Shown: piece after piece, positions 32,301-44,807 of the stretch
Numbering within the stretch: position 1 is the first letter of the stretch
Layout of the letters: every line of letters begins with the position of its first letter
Origin: Arachis hypogaea
Taxonomy: Eukaryota > Streptophyta > Magnoliopsida > Fabales > Fabaceae
Direction of reading: 5' to 3'
DNA length: 64,000 bases
Assembly (NCBI RefSeq): GCF_003086295.3
Contig: NC_092050.1
Location: 146,202,699 to 146,266,698 of the forward strand
The notes under the pieces: generated by a model
What the model saw: only the letters and a program-made list of their open reading frames with translations
Told to the model about the DNA's origin: nothing
Database searches by the model: none
Translations under genes and position numbers: made by a program

Positions 32301-35300
32301 CATGTTTTCTTGGTTTGAATTAAATCAAGGAAACCCCAAATAAAAACCAAATCATTTAGAACCAAAAACCAATCCATTTAACCAAAAACAATTTTCAATT
32401 TCATTCCTTAAAACCAATTCCTTAACTTTTCCAAAACATCGCAAACAGAGTCATTCGATCAAAGTTCATTTTCTTTTAAATTCACTGAAGCTCCTCCAAA
32501 TAAAATTCTTAAGTCAAATTCAAAAACATAAACCCTTCTCACATTTAAAACATCCTCAAAACATAAGCCTTTTCTAAATTACTTGCACCCAAAATGTAAT
32601 ACTTTTCTTAAGAAACAAAGCTCCATCATAATTCTCTTTGCAATAATTCAGACTTTCAAATATAAGAAAATCATTTCAAAATCAAACAAATTTCAGCAAC
32701 CTCCACTTTAACAAAATCAGTCAATAATTAAATCAGTAAACAACCATATTCATCCAAGACAAACCAGACAATTCATAAGACTTGCATAATCACCAAAAAT
32801 GAATTTTGCATATCAATATCAATGTATAACCATTCCAATTACAAAAATAAGTTTTTAGAAAAAGTCCCTATCTCGACAAGTCGAACCCATAACCCAAACG
32901 CATCAACAAATTCCTTTCCTCTCGACCCGAATTTAACGGCAGCTTCAATTCACAACTCCGTACACTTTCGTAATAGCATAAACAGCTCTAAATCACAACA
33001 TGCAACATCGGTTACTAACTCCTAAAACAATAATATCGCGAAAACCTTAATAACACGTAACAGAACACTATCGCGGGATTTCCGAAACAGAAACTTACTG
33101 TAATAACAAAACGAATCAGCCGCAAACTCCAAGCACGACATGCAGCACCGATAATCAATCCTATGACAGATAAAGCTATAACACTTCAGCATAAGGTAGC
33201 AGAATATCGACTAAAAGGGCTTTTCGACACGTGAACGCTTACCAAGACAGAGGATTTAGCGGCGGTTTCCGACGGCAGAGGCGGTGGAGGCAAGACGCGT
33301 CGACACCCAGCGGCTCCTCCTCCCTCCACGTGACCTAGACGGCGGATATCTAGGCTTCGACGACAGCAGAAGTGGCGAGAAACAACGGCGAAGGTGCGGC
33401 GGTTCCAGGCCCGTGACCATCTCTCTCAGTTGTGAGCCCTTTTTCCTCGTGACTCTGTTCTCGACGGCGATGTGGCATGGTGGTGGCACGACGGACGGTG
33501 GCGGCGAGCTGAAGCATGAACAGCGACGGTTATGGCAGCGGTCTCCCTCCTCCACCGATGCTCTCTCTCTCTCTTCCTCGGATCTCCTCTCTTCTCTGTC
33601 AGCAGCGGCGGCGATAGTGGCAGTGACGCCCACCGTGCTGCCTTCCCTTCTCCCCACTTTACTTCCTTCCTTGATCCCCTTCCCTCTTCCCCTTTCTTTC
33701 TTTTCTTTCTCTTTTAGAACCGTGTGTATGTATGTGTGTGTTGGTGAGGGTGAGTGTCGTGGGTGAGGGGGTGTGAGAGAGGTGAGTGTAGTGTGCTAGG
33801 GTCTGGGATGGTGTGGGTTAGTTTAGATATTTTTATCAAAAATATGGGTAGTAATGTAATTTTATAAAATAAATAAAAAATAGAATAATAATTAAAAACC
33901 AAATTAAATTTAAAATATCTATCTTTAAAATATCTTTCAATTACCAATTTGTAAATTATTTTTAGTTAAATGCTAATCTAATAAAAATTAGAGATAAGTA
34001 AATTAATTCTCTTTTATTTATAAAATAAGGTTAAAAATCTAAATGTTAAAATTAAGGTGTAACTGTGTAAGACCTCGGATTTTTACAAAATTAAATAATA
34101 AATTTGTTTATGATTTATTATATTTAATTAAAATTATATTTTAAGAAATTTTATATATAAATTAAGCAATTTTTTATTTATGATTTAAAACTTTAGTAAT
34201 TGAATAATAATAAAAAATTTATACGTTTTAAGTTGAATAATTAGGTTTTTAACTTTATTTCATGATTATAAATAAAATTGACTTTTATTATCGCTAATTA
34301 TTGAATTTGAGTATTTATTTGAAAATAAATTTTAAGTTAATAACTAAATAATATTTTTATAGATATTATTATTGGATTAAATTTGATTTTTAATTAATAC
34401 TCTACCAAACCCTAAATCCCTAAAGCACAACCCTAACCCTAATTTCCCTAACCCTAGCCGCCATACCCCTTTTCTCTTAAAACATAACACAACACTCACA
34501 GCTTCAGTAAACCAGAGAAAGAAAGAAGGAAAGGGAAGAGAAGTGAGGGGGCAACAGAGAACAACAGAGAGGGTGAAGGAAGGAGAAAAGGGAGAAGGAG
34601 AAATAGAGAGAAAGATCTGAGAGAGAAGAGGAAGAGGAGGAGGCGCCGCTGCCTCGCCGCCGCCGCCATCGGCACGCAGCCGCTGTCTGGTAGTCATCGC
34701 CGACGAACAGAAGGCGAGAAGGGAGAGAAGCTTTGCTCTGTTGTTGACGTCGTGCCACCACACAGCTGCCGTCGCCACTGGTCTGCTTTAGAACTGCCAT
34801 CGAGAAATAGAACCGCGCGAGGAGGCACAGCCGTCGCGCCACCGTCGCTGTCTTCATCGCATGTGGAGTCGACATCGCTGGCAAGGCCAGTCGCTGCCCA
34901 ATTGTGTCACTGTCATGAAGACCTTGCCGACGTCTTCTCCTTCGCAAATCGTTGCCATCATTGGAGCAGAGAGCGAGAGAGATATCGCGGTGGGGGAAAC
35001 GGGGAGGCGCCGCCGTGCAATGCGAAGCTACCGCCGCCGTCGCGCGCTCTATCACCGCTGCTGCTAGGAGCTGCACCGCCGTGACCGAGCTTCTGTCGCC
35101 AAGAAACTCTGCTGCCATCACCAAAAAACACGGCCGGTAAGGTTTTAAGTATTGGGTTTCATTTCTTTTGAGTTTCCGAAAATGTTACAATCTCTGCATG
35201 TTGGTTTCAGTTGTCGTCACCGGAGTCCGGTCACTGCTGCCGCTGGAGGTGGCTGCCGGGGCTGCCGCCAGACCGGTTCAGAGACCGCCGCTGCTTTGTT

Positions 35301-36481
35301 TTGTCGTTACAGTAACTATTTATGTTTCGAGAAACCTCCGCGTTAGTGTCCTGTTATGTGTATTAAAGTCTTTGTGATATTGATGTGTTAGAAATTAGTA
35401 ACCGAGCTTACATATAGCGATTAAGGCTGTTTCTGCTATTGGAAAAGCAAGCGGAGCTGAGGCTTAGGTTGCCTCTGATTTCGGGCTGAGAGAAAGGAGT
35501 TCAGTTGACGCGTTTGGGTTATGGTTTTGCGTATCGAGGTAGAGGTGTTTTTCTAAAAAGCTTATTTTATACTTTGGAATTGTTATAAATGTATATGGAT
35601 GAGATAAATACAATTTTTGGTGATTATGTAAGTATTATGTATTGTCTGGCTGTTTTGGAATGATTATGGCTATTGTTTGATTGGATTATTGTTTGTTTTT
35701 GTTAAATTAATTCTTTAAAGTTTTGGAAATAAGTTTGATTCGTGAAAAAATGATTTGATTTTGAATCGATTTCCTTGAGATACGAAAATGATACGAATTT
35801 TTGAAATCAGCTTTATTTTAAACTGATTTGGTTTTGAACTCATTAGAAAAGGGTTGTGGAATGATTTGGTTGGGACCCAAAAAGGGTGGCAAGGTCCAAG
35901 TTTTAGGGGAGATGCTGCCGAAATTCCTATAAAATCCGAGATTTTATTGAAATGTTATTTGGAAAATTATGAGTTTAAGATTTTTTACTATTTTACTTGA
36001 ATTATTCAGAAAAGTGATGAACCATGTTTTGAAATGAATTATTAAGAATGAAAATTTTAATTTAGTGGATTTAAAGGAAATTGGACTTTGATTGAGTAAC
36101 TCTGTTTGTGATGATGTTTTGGAAGAAATCAGATAATTGGTTTTAAAAGTGAACTTGAAGGTGGTATTGATTTGAATGGGCTGGTTTTGTTCTAAGTGAT
36201 TCTGCTTTGAGAATTGTTTAGGACTTCCGATTTCTGTGATTTGTTTTTGAGAAATTAACATTTGGTAGACTCTCCCTCAAAATCTTGAGACTATGTGGTG
36301 GTAATTAATTAATAATTCCTAATTTAAAGTGGTTAAGTGGATGGTTTAAGAATGAAATGATTTTGAAGTTGGTTTGGAAAAATTAGATGGTGTGGAAAAG
36401 AATGCTATAAAGAGAAAGGATTTTTGGTTTCAAGGTAAAGTGATTTGAGGAGAACGAGATATATGGCATAAATGAATGTAT

Positions 36482-36720
36482 GTTTGAGATACCTGGGTAG
36501 TAGCAAAGATGGTGGTTCGTCCCGCTTGCTCCAGGTCAATGTTTGAGATACCTGGGTAGTAGTAAGGATGGTGGTTCGTCCTGCTTGCTCCAGGTCAGTG
36601 ATTGTGACGCCTGGGTAGTAGCAAGGGTTATGGTTCGTCCCACTTGCTCGAGGTTGAGCTTTTAAACACCCGCCTGGGTAGTAGCCGCAGTAGTGGTTAT
36701 TCCACTGGCTCTGGGTTAAG
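36482..36720 (+). repeat. 59-bp tandem repeat, 4 units, in the inner LTR
   Basis: The phrase CCTGGGTAGTAGCAA...GGTGGTTCGTCCC...CTTGCTCCAGGT recurs with starts at 36492, 36551, 36610 and 36673. Spacing is 59, 59 and 63. A comparable but unrelated repeat is found in the family B LTR at about 16290-16455. Confidence 0.88.
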
Positions 36721-37566
36721 GGGGTTGTAACTCAAACCCACTTGCTCTGCATGGGTGTTTCAGTCCATGGTTAGCTACCAGGACGTGTCAGATTGGCTAT
36801 ATAACCGACAGATGATATCATCAGCCATAGGACAGGCATTCATCATGTGGATCTATGTGATATTGTTTGGGTGTGCATATTGTAATTGGTTTGCCTATGT
36901 GATTATTTATGTTTAATTGCTAATTGCTCTACTTAATATAATTGCTTGATTGTGTTTGAACCTTCTTACTTGTGTCTGTGACTGAAAGTTGGTTGGATTG
37001 TGGTGAATTGGTTGTTCATTGAGATGCTTGGGTCTAGGGCCGGTGCCGTGGTTGATTATGAGATGGGCCGAAGACCGTGTGGTTTGTGTTTTTGGTTTAG
37101 AAAAGTATGAAAAACTAAACTGGTTTAGCATAGACTTAATGAACCTATGCTTGAAACAGCTTGGTCATTCATACTGTTTAGGAAAAACTTTTAAAAGGAT
37201 TTAGAATTTTTGAAGAATTAACAGCTTCCTCTTTTAAAAAGAATGCCGGATTTTGAATATTAAATTTTTGGTTTTGAAAAGATACATAAAACGGCTATTA
37301 ATCACGGTACTTTAGATACAACGTTAGTTTCACGTATCCTGTTATAATAATTCCTTAACCCTATAGTGAGAACCAGTGAGGACGATGTTCTCACTCCCCT
37401 ACAGGTCTTTTCTTTTTTAGGTCATGGACAACGAAGTTCGGAAGAGTTTATTACTTTTCTGTTTATCCTATATTTTGTATTGTTTTAGTATTTATGTTTT
37501 CCTCGCTTTTAATTTTACAAGTTTTGTAAGAGGGAATAAGAAATTGATATAAAACGCTTGTAAATT

Positions 37567-37568
<2 letters not shown>

Positions 37569-37598
<30 letters not shown>
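37569..37598 (+). repeat. (AT)n microsatellite
   Basis: About 15 AT units near the 3' end of the inner solo LTR. Confidence 0.95.
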
Positions 37599-37602
<4 letters not shown>

Positions 37603-38693
37603 TCTTGTGAGTATTGAAATTTGTAATGTAATTATGGATGTAAGTTTTAAGAAATACGGTTTAAGTTTTAAACAGGCTCATATTTTAGTATTAAATATTT
37701 TAAGAGTCGTCGTAAATACCCGAGCTATCAGAGTGGCGCAGTCGGAAGCGTGACATTTTGATAGTTAGGGTGTTACATAAGGCATATGAAATACTCATTA
37801 TTTTTAAATTATAAAAATTCTAAATTATAAATCATAAATAATTCATTAATAACTTTTCAAAATTCGGAGTCTTACAAACACATCCAAATGAGACCAAATT
37901 GAGAATGAATACATCCAAGTGAGAATAATTGAAAAATATAATCTGATTTGTTAGTATAATTGATGGTAGGATAATACTGAGTCAGTTTTATAAACGTTTT
38001 AAGGATACAAATAGAACGATTTAAACATTAGAAATACAAATAGGACTTACCCCAAACGTTAGGGATAAAAACAATACTTTATTCTTCTTTTTTAATTCAA
38101 CTTCACAATTAAACTATATAATTTATTATATTTTTGTATATTTGTATACTTAGTTTTATAAAAATATTTCTTGAAAATCATTATAATTTATTCAACTAAT
38201 ATTTTACAATAAGTTCAATTTTAAATTAAATTCGCAGCTAAAAAAATTTTATGTAAACGAATATTCTTGTATTTGAATAAAATATTTTTTTTCACTTCAC
38301 AATACTCATTTAATTTATCTTAACATACATTGTCTGTCTTATTTTATTTTATTTTTATGTCTTTAGTAAATATTCTCTTAATGATGAATAATATTAATAA
38401 TTTAAAATTATTGTTCATACCAATTTTATTTTAATATTCTCTTAACAATAAATACTAAAATTCAATACCACAATTTATATAAGAAAAATTAGATACAAAT
38501 GTAATTAAATTTATTTTATAAAAATTATATAATTATATTATTTTATTTTATTTTTATTTAAATAAAAATTTATTGAAATATAATTTCAATAACACTTTAT
38601 AACATATATATTTTGGTAGCCTGAAGTCATAACTTATTAGAGATAGAAATAAATAAATAACGTTCAAAAAACTTGATAGATATTATTATCATA

Positions 38694-39991
38694 ATAAATA
38701 ACCATTTTTAACCATAAAAAATTCAGGTGTTCTGACAAATATAACCATAAAAAATCAAAACTGATGTAATATCTATAGAAGATAAGTTTCTATTGACAAA
38801 ACTATCTAAATCTTAAAAAATTATTCAAAATTTTCAAACTGTCCTTAATTTAACCTAATCCGAATTTCTATCTATATTCTGATTCTATTCATCCTTAATA
38901 TCTGATCTCTCACTCCACCGCCATCCTCACCCCACCCTCAACCCAAACCCTAACCCTCTCTTCTTTTCCTAACACCACCTCACTCACTTAGCTTGTAGCT
39001 CTTTTTCTTGCTCCACCCACATCGCTCACTATTGGCTGGCCACTATCTCCATTATTGATGTCGCATTTGATCCCATGTATCCTAACTTGATCTCTACTTT
39101 CTTCTTGTTCTATCTTCTGTTGCTATTTTTTTTTGTTTTGCCTCCTCATAGACACCGTAGAACACATCAAGAAAATCACAAAAACAATCATTCTCTCGCC
39201 AAGAATCCCACGATATCATCCTGCCTCACTTCTTTTGGTGCTGCTGCCAAAAAAAGCCATTAACGCCAATAACTTTCGTGCTTTGGCCAAGACACCATTA
39301 TACAACCAGAAAACAACGCACTTGGATGACATTCTTTGGGACAGAAGTGGTGGACTGCACGGCGGTGCTGGTGTTGGTGAGGTTGAGACAATTGTTGAGA
39401 TTAGCTTTGCACTTGGGAGATGCCATCTTGAGGACGCTATAAACAAGATACATTATTCCATAAGTCCATAACAATAACGACAATAATGTGATTAGGTTAT
39501 ATTGGGCATTGTTGAATATGAAATCAATGTGAAGGAGGCAAAGGATGAATGAGAAAAGAAAGAAAGAAATGGAATGGGGTGGAGTATTAGAGTGAGATAT
39601 TGTATTTGATTTCTTATTTTTGTTTTTAAATTTGTGTGCTTTTGTCATTGTGTTTATGTTGAGTGACAACTCGAAAAGTAAATGATATGGTAGTATTGAT
39701 GACATTGAATAAGCAAAGAAAAAGTGAATATGGTGGTGGAAGAAGAAAAAGAAAAAAAATTGTGAGATAAGATGGAATGATGTTGAAATATTGTAATTAG
39801 AAATTGGGTTAAGTTAGATTATGTTAGGTTAAATTATAAAAGGTCATTTAAGAATTTTGAATAATTTTTTAGAATTTGGATAATTTTGTCGATCAAAATT
39901 TATCTTTCATAAATATAATATTAATTTTAATTTTTTATGGTTAAATTTGTCAACGTCTAAATTTTTTATAATAAAAAATAGCTATTTACTC
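38694..39991. mobile_element. Mutator-like non-autonomous element with long terminal inverted repeats
   Basis: The first about 200 bases (ATAAATAACCATTTTTAACC onward) match the complement of the last about 200 (ending AAAAATAGCTATTTACT). The 11-bp repeat TTATTATCATA flanks it (38683-38693, 39992-40002). Long TIRs with a 9-11-bp duplication fit Mutator-like elements. The internal part (39000-39500) has a C/T-rich leader and a 112-codon frame (39133-39471) with no recognised domain; it could be captured host sequence. Confidence 0.78.
39133..39471 (+). CDS. Hypothetical open frame inside the Mutator-like element
   Basis: A 112-codon frame, N-terminally hydrophobic then mixed (TPLYNQKTTHLDDILWDRSG, EISFALGRCHLEDAINK). 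I do not recognise it. Its base composition is closer to coding than its surroundings, so it may be a piece of a captured gene, as Pack-MULEs carry. An overlapping antisense frame (39216-39446) is probably a shadow. Confidence 0.3.
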   Translation: MFCLLIDTVEHIKKITKTIILSPRIPRYHPASLLLVLLPKKAINANNFRALAKTPLYNQKTTHLDDILWDRSGGLHGGAGVGEVETIVEISFALGRCHLEDAINKIHYSISP

Positions 39992-40770
39992 TTATTATCA
40001 TATCAATAATTTATAGAAATTAATTTAGAAATGGAGTAAAAGAGAGTGTTATGCAGCAATATTGGTACATGCTGTGTCACTACAAAAAAAGGGTTAAAAT
40101 GGCGGTTTTTTATGGAAATTACGGCGGTTACAACCGCCATTATTACCAAAAATGGCGCTTCCAAAAAACGCCGGTATTCTGGGCGCCATTCTGGTTATTA
40201 CGGCGGTTTTCAGAAAACCGCCGTAATAACCAGTGGATAATACAGCGGTTTTCTGACGGTTAAAATGGCGGTTTTAACCGCCATTTTAACCAAATAAAAC
40301 GGCGGTTTTGTTGTTGTTTAATATGGCGGTTCATAACCGCCGTTTTTACCAAGGTTTAATGGCATCTTTTTGTTTAAAATGGCGGTTTTTAACCGCCGTT
40401 TTTACCTGAGTTTAATGGCATCGTTTTCATTTAAAATGGCGGTTTCTAACTGCCATTTTTACTAGGATATAATGGCACTGTTTTCGTTTAAAATGGCGAT
40501 TTTTAACCGTCGTTTTTACCTAAGTTTGATGGCAATTTTATACTTTTTAAAATGAGATTGAAACTACCGATTTGAAGTGATATTTTTGGAACTCAAACTT
40601 TAAAATCTATTAATAATCAAGAAGGCATAAAATCTATTAATAATCAAAAGGCATAGCCTTAAATCAAACATTATAACAAGATTTTTAATTCATACATGGT
40701 CTCCGAAAATCAAGAGTCATAATCCAAAAATCCAAAAATAAAGTATCAAAGATAACATTTTTCAATAATT

Positions 40771-40779
40771 TCTCTTACA

Positions 40780-40815
<36 letters not shown>

Positions 40816-40816
40816 T
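40771..40816 (+). repeat. (AT)n(AC)n compound microsatellite
   Basis: About 12 AT units followed by about 9 AC units inside the CACTA-type element. Confidence 0.9.
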
Positions 40817-42654
40817 TAATACATAAAATCTTTATCATGCAAGATCATGCTTCTTTGTTGCTCACTCCAAACTTCTTAACTCTTTTGGTGATGGAATTTC
40901 ACTCTTTTGATACAATCCCTACAACAAAAATATAATTATGAGCACAATAAAAAAGGATAGAAAACTGAATCTCTATGCTGTATAAAAATGACAAGAATCA
41001 AAAGTACTGAATTTGATTTCATATTTATCACGTAAATGAAAGCTTAGGTGTCCAAGATGTTATCATTCACTAAACTTCACGGTTCCAAGAAATTAAAAAC
41101 AGAAGTTCCAAGTTATAATACTATTTCTAGCATGGAAATACAGCATACATGCAGTAAGATACAGAGTATTAAGTAAAGAAAAACCTCCTTTTGAGTTTGA
41201 AAGACATAAACCACAGTAGAAGAAATTTCTTTATTGATGATCTTGTCAAATCTGTCCTATCACAGAATAAAAGAAAAAGGAAATAAACATTTAGAAAATT
41301 GGGAAAAGTCCATAAAACAAAACCAGAAATAATTGTCAAAATATTAATCAAGCAAAAACGATACGAATGGAAATTACAAATTAGTACGTAGCATACCTCA
41401 GCTGAAATGGTAGACACTTGTGAGGTGGCAGCCCCTCCCAAGCTTTGGAGTCTCAGGTTCCTAAACAAGCTAATCGGTTACGGTTACTTTTGTAATTCAA
41501 TAATAACAGTTCAACTAAGATATACATGTATGAGAGAAAACTAGCTAATAATATTATAATGTCTTTTTCTTTTAATAGTGATTTTACCTTATTTGATATT
41601 CTTTTCATAATTTTATTAATTTATCTCAACCTTTTTAAAAATGACTTTTTTTTAAAAGATCTATAAGTTGACCATAATTTTTTTTCTAATCCTACTTGTC
41701 CTATTACTCAGTTTACTATTTACATGATTAGAAAATTCAAGCGAAACTAAAAATATAGTAAAGGACATCTAAATGTACCAGTAACCTTATTGCTTTTATC
41801 AGAATATCTAAATGGGGATTCAAGTTCTGTATTGGCTAAGTTGCTACCCTTTAGGAACAAGAACAGCCACCTGTGAATGTAAAGACAGAAAATTTAGTAG
41901 ACATATACCCAAATAAGATCGAGGAAGTAAAAAGAAAGACATCAGAGGAACATTAAATTCACTCATTCTTTCACACTGTCAAGTCAGACTAGTAAGTCTG
42001 TGAAAGATTTATAAGTACAAATTTCAAAATCTAAAATTTGGCCTTAGGTATGAGCTCAAAAGAGAATCCATTGGTGAACAGTTTCCAATTTTCTCCATCA
42101 CAAATCTTTCCTCACTTATAACCAACGTAGAAATGATATATAATACAAGTAGCAGCATATATCTTTGAACATGAATAAAAACAGAATCAATCAAAAAATT
42201 TCTAGTGCTGATGAATCTTTTTATAAGAAGGCTATTTTGAGTTATTACCATAACTAAGTATAACTAAATGATAATACTGGCTAAAATCACATTCTATTGG
42301 TGAAAATTTTCTAGTTCTTATACTGATTTGGAAAATGCTATAATAGATAAGGACCTATGGCTTAGAAACAATTCATCTCAATTATATCAACAAAGCAAAG
42401 GAGAATGATTGATGACCCAGGCACAAGAAATACATAAAGCATAAGCTCCTCAAAGAAAATATTAGACTCAAAGACAATAACACAGACAAGAAATTGCATG
42501 AAACATGTTTAAACTCAACTTATGAGAAAGATTACTAGAGAAATCATTTCAAAAATAGTCAAGTAACACCATTGTTCTTTAGATACTTCCTCTATGGCTT
42601 AGAAACAATTCATCTCAATCATATGGACATATTATATGGATAATGGTTCTGACA

Positions 42655-42780
42655 CATCTTCCTCTCCCCACACCTCAAATTTCTCAACATACACAACAGA
42701 AACTCAACGCTTTTCCTTTTGCTTTCAGTTTCTAGACCCTTTACTTGCTCTTGTAGCTGCTTCACGACCTTGATATTATA
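42655..42780 (-). pseudogene. Possible captured bHLH gene fragment (end of HLH domain)
   Basis: The minus strand reads IKVVKQLQEQVKGLE, then TESKRKSVEFLLC. This resembles the second helix and following linker of plant bHLH factors of the bHLH18/25 group (typically Y-V-K-Q-L-Q-E-R-V-K-x-L-E and then K-R-R-S-V-E). Helix 1 and the basic region are not visible upstream, where an A-rich intron-like stretch follows. It lies inside a CACTA-type element, so gene capture is the simplest reading. The similarity is short and could be coincidental. Confidence 0.4.
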
Positions 42781-43730
42781 AAAAGAACTGTGCAAAATTA
42801 TTTTTTAAGGAAGAAAATTACTATCATCATAATCCATAAGTATCTAGCATACATACAAACAAAATTAGAAGAAAATTTACTGAATGCCTGACCTTGAATT
42901 TCTTCTGACAGTGAAGAAAATCAAAAACCTAGAATTAAAGAAAAAGACATAGTCATCGTTAGCATAGACCATGGAATATTTATAAATCATGAGTAAACAG
43001 AAGAAGATAATGCAAATTTGAATACTAACCTAGATGCTCAACGAAGCTCGATGGAGATGGAGAAGTCGCAGAACACAACTCGATGTCACAGGAAACACTT
43101 GCGCAACAGATCTCATCAATGGAAGAGAAGCGTTGATGGAGGAGATCACCGCCGGAGGAGATTGCCGCTGGAGAAGATCGTTGGAGGAAACACTTGCGCA
43201 ACAGATCTCATAGTTTTATGAAGTTTCTACAACTTGATTTTCCATTTCAAACTTTTAGGTATCTTCGACAGCAGTAGAAAATTGAGAGAGGGAAAGAATA
43301 TCAACCTTGCTCTCACACGGAGATTGTAGCAGGAGGAGAATGCACCGCCGGAGGAGAACCTGCCAGAGGAGATCATCGCTGGACAGAGCACACAATCTCG
43401 TCGTAGGATAATGCCGCTGAGAAGATCGTCGCCGGAGCAGTCCCTGTAGCAGAGCTCAGATCTTCGTTTCGGGTTTGGTGGCAGGGCGCGTTAGTTTCAC
43501 CAATAATGGGTTTCTGGGTTAGGGTTTTGGGAAGGGTTTTATTTGGGGCTTTTTTTTTAAACGATGGGTTTTGAATAATGGCGGTTTTAAACCGCCAAAA
43601 TTACCAAAAAGCCATTTTATGCACATTAATTATGGCAGCACCATAAAATGCCATATTATCTTAATATTATGGTAGTTTTTTAAAACCGCCATAATATAAA
43701 TGCCATTTTAAACTTTTTTTTGTAGTGTGT

Positions 43731-44807
43731 TATCCAAATATGTGGACCTGGAAAATGCAGAGACCTGCAAAACGCAGGCTGCAATTTGCATGAAAAAAAC
43801 AGCAACCGAAATATGTCATATATGTCCCCTACATACAAATAATAACCGACTATTTGACAACCTTGAACTGCCCAAAGCGCAGGTTGCGTTTGGCAAGTGA
43901 CAGGCACAAAACGTAGCTTATGATTGGTAGGGGCAGAAGCTGCATGCTCGACATGTGTTCGAAGATGGCCGAAGGGAGTCTTTAAAAACAAAATGCAAGT
44001 GAGGTTTTGCAAGGTGAGGGTTCAGATTCAGTTTTAGTAAGTGAGGATTTGTGTTGTAAGGGAGAGAGGGTTTGAAGTTTTTGGTTGCAAGGAAGGAAAG
44101 AAGAAGAATAATAGAAAGAAGGAGTAGTTTAAGTGAATGAGTAGTAATCATTAGAAAAAAATTGTTTGTGATTTTACACTACCTGAAAAATATATTATTA
44201 AATATATGAATCATTCTCAATGGATAAGTATTTTTTTTAATTTTATGAAATATATTTATTTATATTTTATTTATTTGTATTTTAATTTGTAATTTTATTA
44301 TTATTTTCATTATTATTATTATTATTATTATTAGTAGTAGTAGTAGTAGTGACGTTGTTGTTGTTCGTATTTTCCGTTATATTTGAGTAATTATTATTAT
44401 GATTAAGTCTCCCAAAAAAATTATTATTATGATTAATATATTGTTAGTTTTTTATAATACTGTTTAGGATAAAAATAATGATAATTTATTATTATTTTTA
44501 AATAATAAATAATACTGTTTAATAATTTTTTATTTTTTTAATAATTTATTATTATTTTTTCTGATAATAATATTGTTTAATAAATTATTATTATCTTGTT
44601 CTTTTTATTATTTTTTAATATATTAATAACTATTATTATCAATATATTATTAACAGAATATTATTTTTAAAAACAAAAAATGATACGGCTCATAATATTT
44701 TAGTTATTATCATTCCGCCACAACGTTGTCTTCACTTACGACATGTGAACTATCATCAGTCAGACAAGGCAAATAAAATAAATAGTAGCGATAACTTTAA
44801 TTAATAA
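43731..44807. other. Flank of the MULE fragment, AT-rich with trinucleotide repeats
   Basis: The first 300 bases contain short GC-richer phrases such as CAAAACGCAGG and GCGCAGGTTGCGTTTGGC; similar phrases (CAACCTGTGTTTTG, GCAAGTTGCGTTT) occur right of the MULE fragment near 45612-45680, so they may be remnants of its terminal regions. 44293-44350 is an (ATT)n(AGT)n repeat. I see no gene. Confidence 0.4.
44293..44350 (+). repeat. (ATT)n(AGT)n microsatellite
   Basis: About 11 ATT units run directly into about 8 AGT units. Confidence 0.9.

Larger units (their letters stand above)
34058..37777 (+). mobile_element. Inner solo LTR (family C, plus strand) nested in the outer one
   Basis: It ends GGGTGTTACA at 37777 and is flanked by TAAGG on both sides (34053-34057, 37778-37782). 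By the duplication it starts TGTAACTGTGTAAGACC at 34058; by homology to the outer LTR the start would be TGTAAGACC at 34066, leaving 8 extra bases unexplained. It contains a GC-rich middle (34620-35350, many GCCGCC and GTCGCC) with open frames on both strands that have no domains, a 59-bp tandem repeat, and an (AT)n run at 37569-37598. Confidence 0.82.
30625..37876 (-). mobile_element. Outer solo LTR (family C, minus strand), itself interrupted
   Basis: Read on the minus strand it starts TGTAAGACTCCGAATTTTGA at 37876 and ends GGGTGTTATA at 30625. The perfect 5-bp duplication AACAC flanks it (30620-30624, 37877-37881). An inner LTR takes up 34058-37777; without it and one 5-bp repeat the solo LTR is about 3.5 kb. 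No polyprotein remains. Its start and its last 70 bases align with those of the inner LTR, so both belong to one family, probably Ty3/gypsy by size. Open frames at 33256-33766 are GC-rich LTR sequence. Confidence 0.85.
30295..38083. mobile_element. MITE (family M2), split by nested solo LTRs
   Basis: The left part (30295-30624) starts AGTAAAGTATCGTTTTTATC and the right part (37882-38083) ends with its complement (AACAATACTTT). Together they align, in reversed orientation, with the whole 530-bp MITE at 62843-63372; for example AGTGGGTACAATATTAAAAT is found inverted near 63050-63090. The MITE breaks exactly where the outer solo LTR enters (AACAC duplicated). Long terminal arms and 9-10-bp target duplications in the intact copy suggest a Mutator-like origin. 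Confidence 0.85.
40078..43727. mobile_element. CACTA-type element, non-autonomous, with hairpin-rich ends
   Basis: It starts CACTACAAAAAAAGGGTTAA and ends with the complement of CACTACAAAAAAAAGTTTAA; TGT is duplicated on both sides (40075-40077, 43728-43730). The first about 480 bases contain at least ten copies of a motif around AATGGCGGTTTT and its complement AACCGCCATT, often as back-to-back hairpins; the last 150 bases hold a few more. These are CACTA subterminal repeats. No transposase is present. The interior (40830-43550) has exon-like pieces on the minus strand. Confidence 0.85.

Noticed and set aside
33256..33766. Overlapping open frames of 133 and 160 codons on both strands
   Set aside because: They lie in the GC-rich middle of the outer solo LTR. 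Low-complexity Ser/Arg composition on both strands indicates compositional open frames.
34377..35140. Open frame of 206 codons (minus) and several plus-strand frames
   Set aside because: All are in the GCC/GTC-rich part of the inner solo LTR, overlap each other on both strands and match no domain.
40100..40520. microRNA precursors in the stacked GGCGGTTTT/AACCGCC hairpins
   Set aside because: The palindromes recur many times within 500 bases beside a CACTA terminus, so they are subterminal transposase-binding repeats. No single mature-sized arm stands out.
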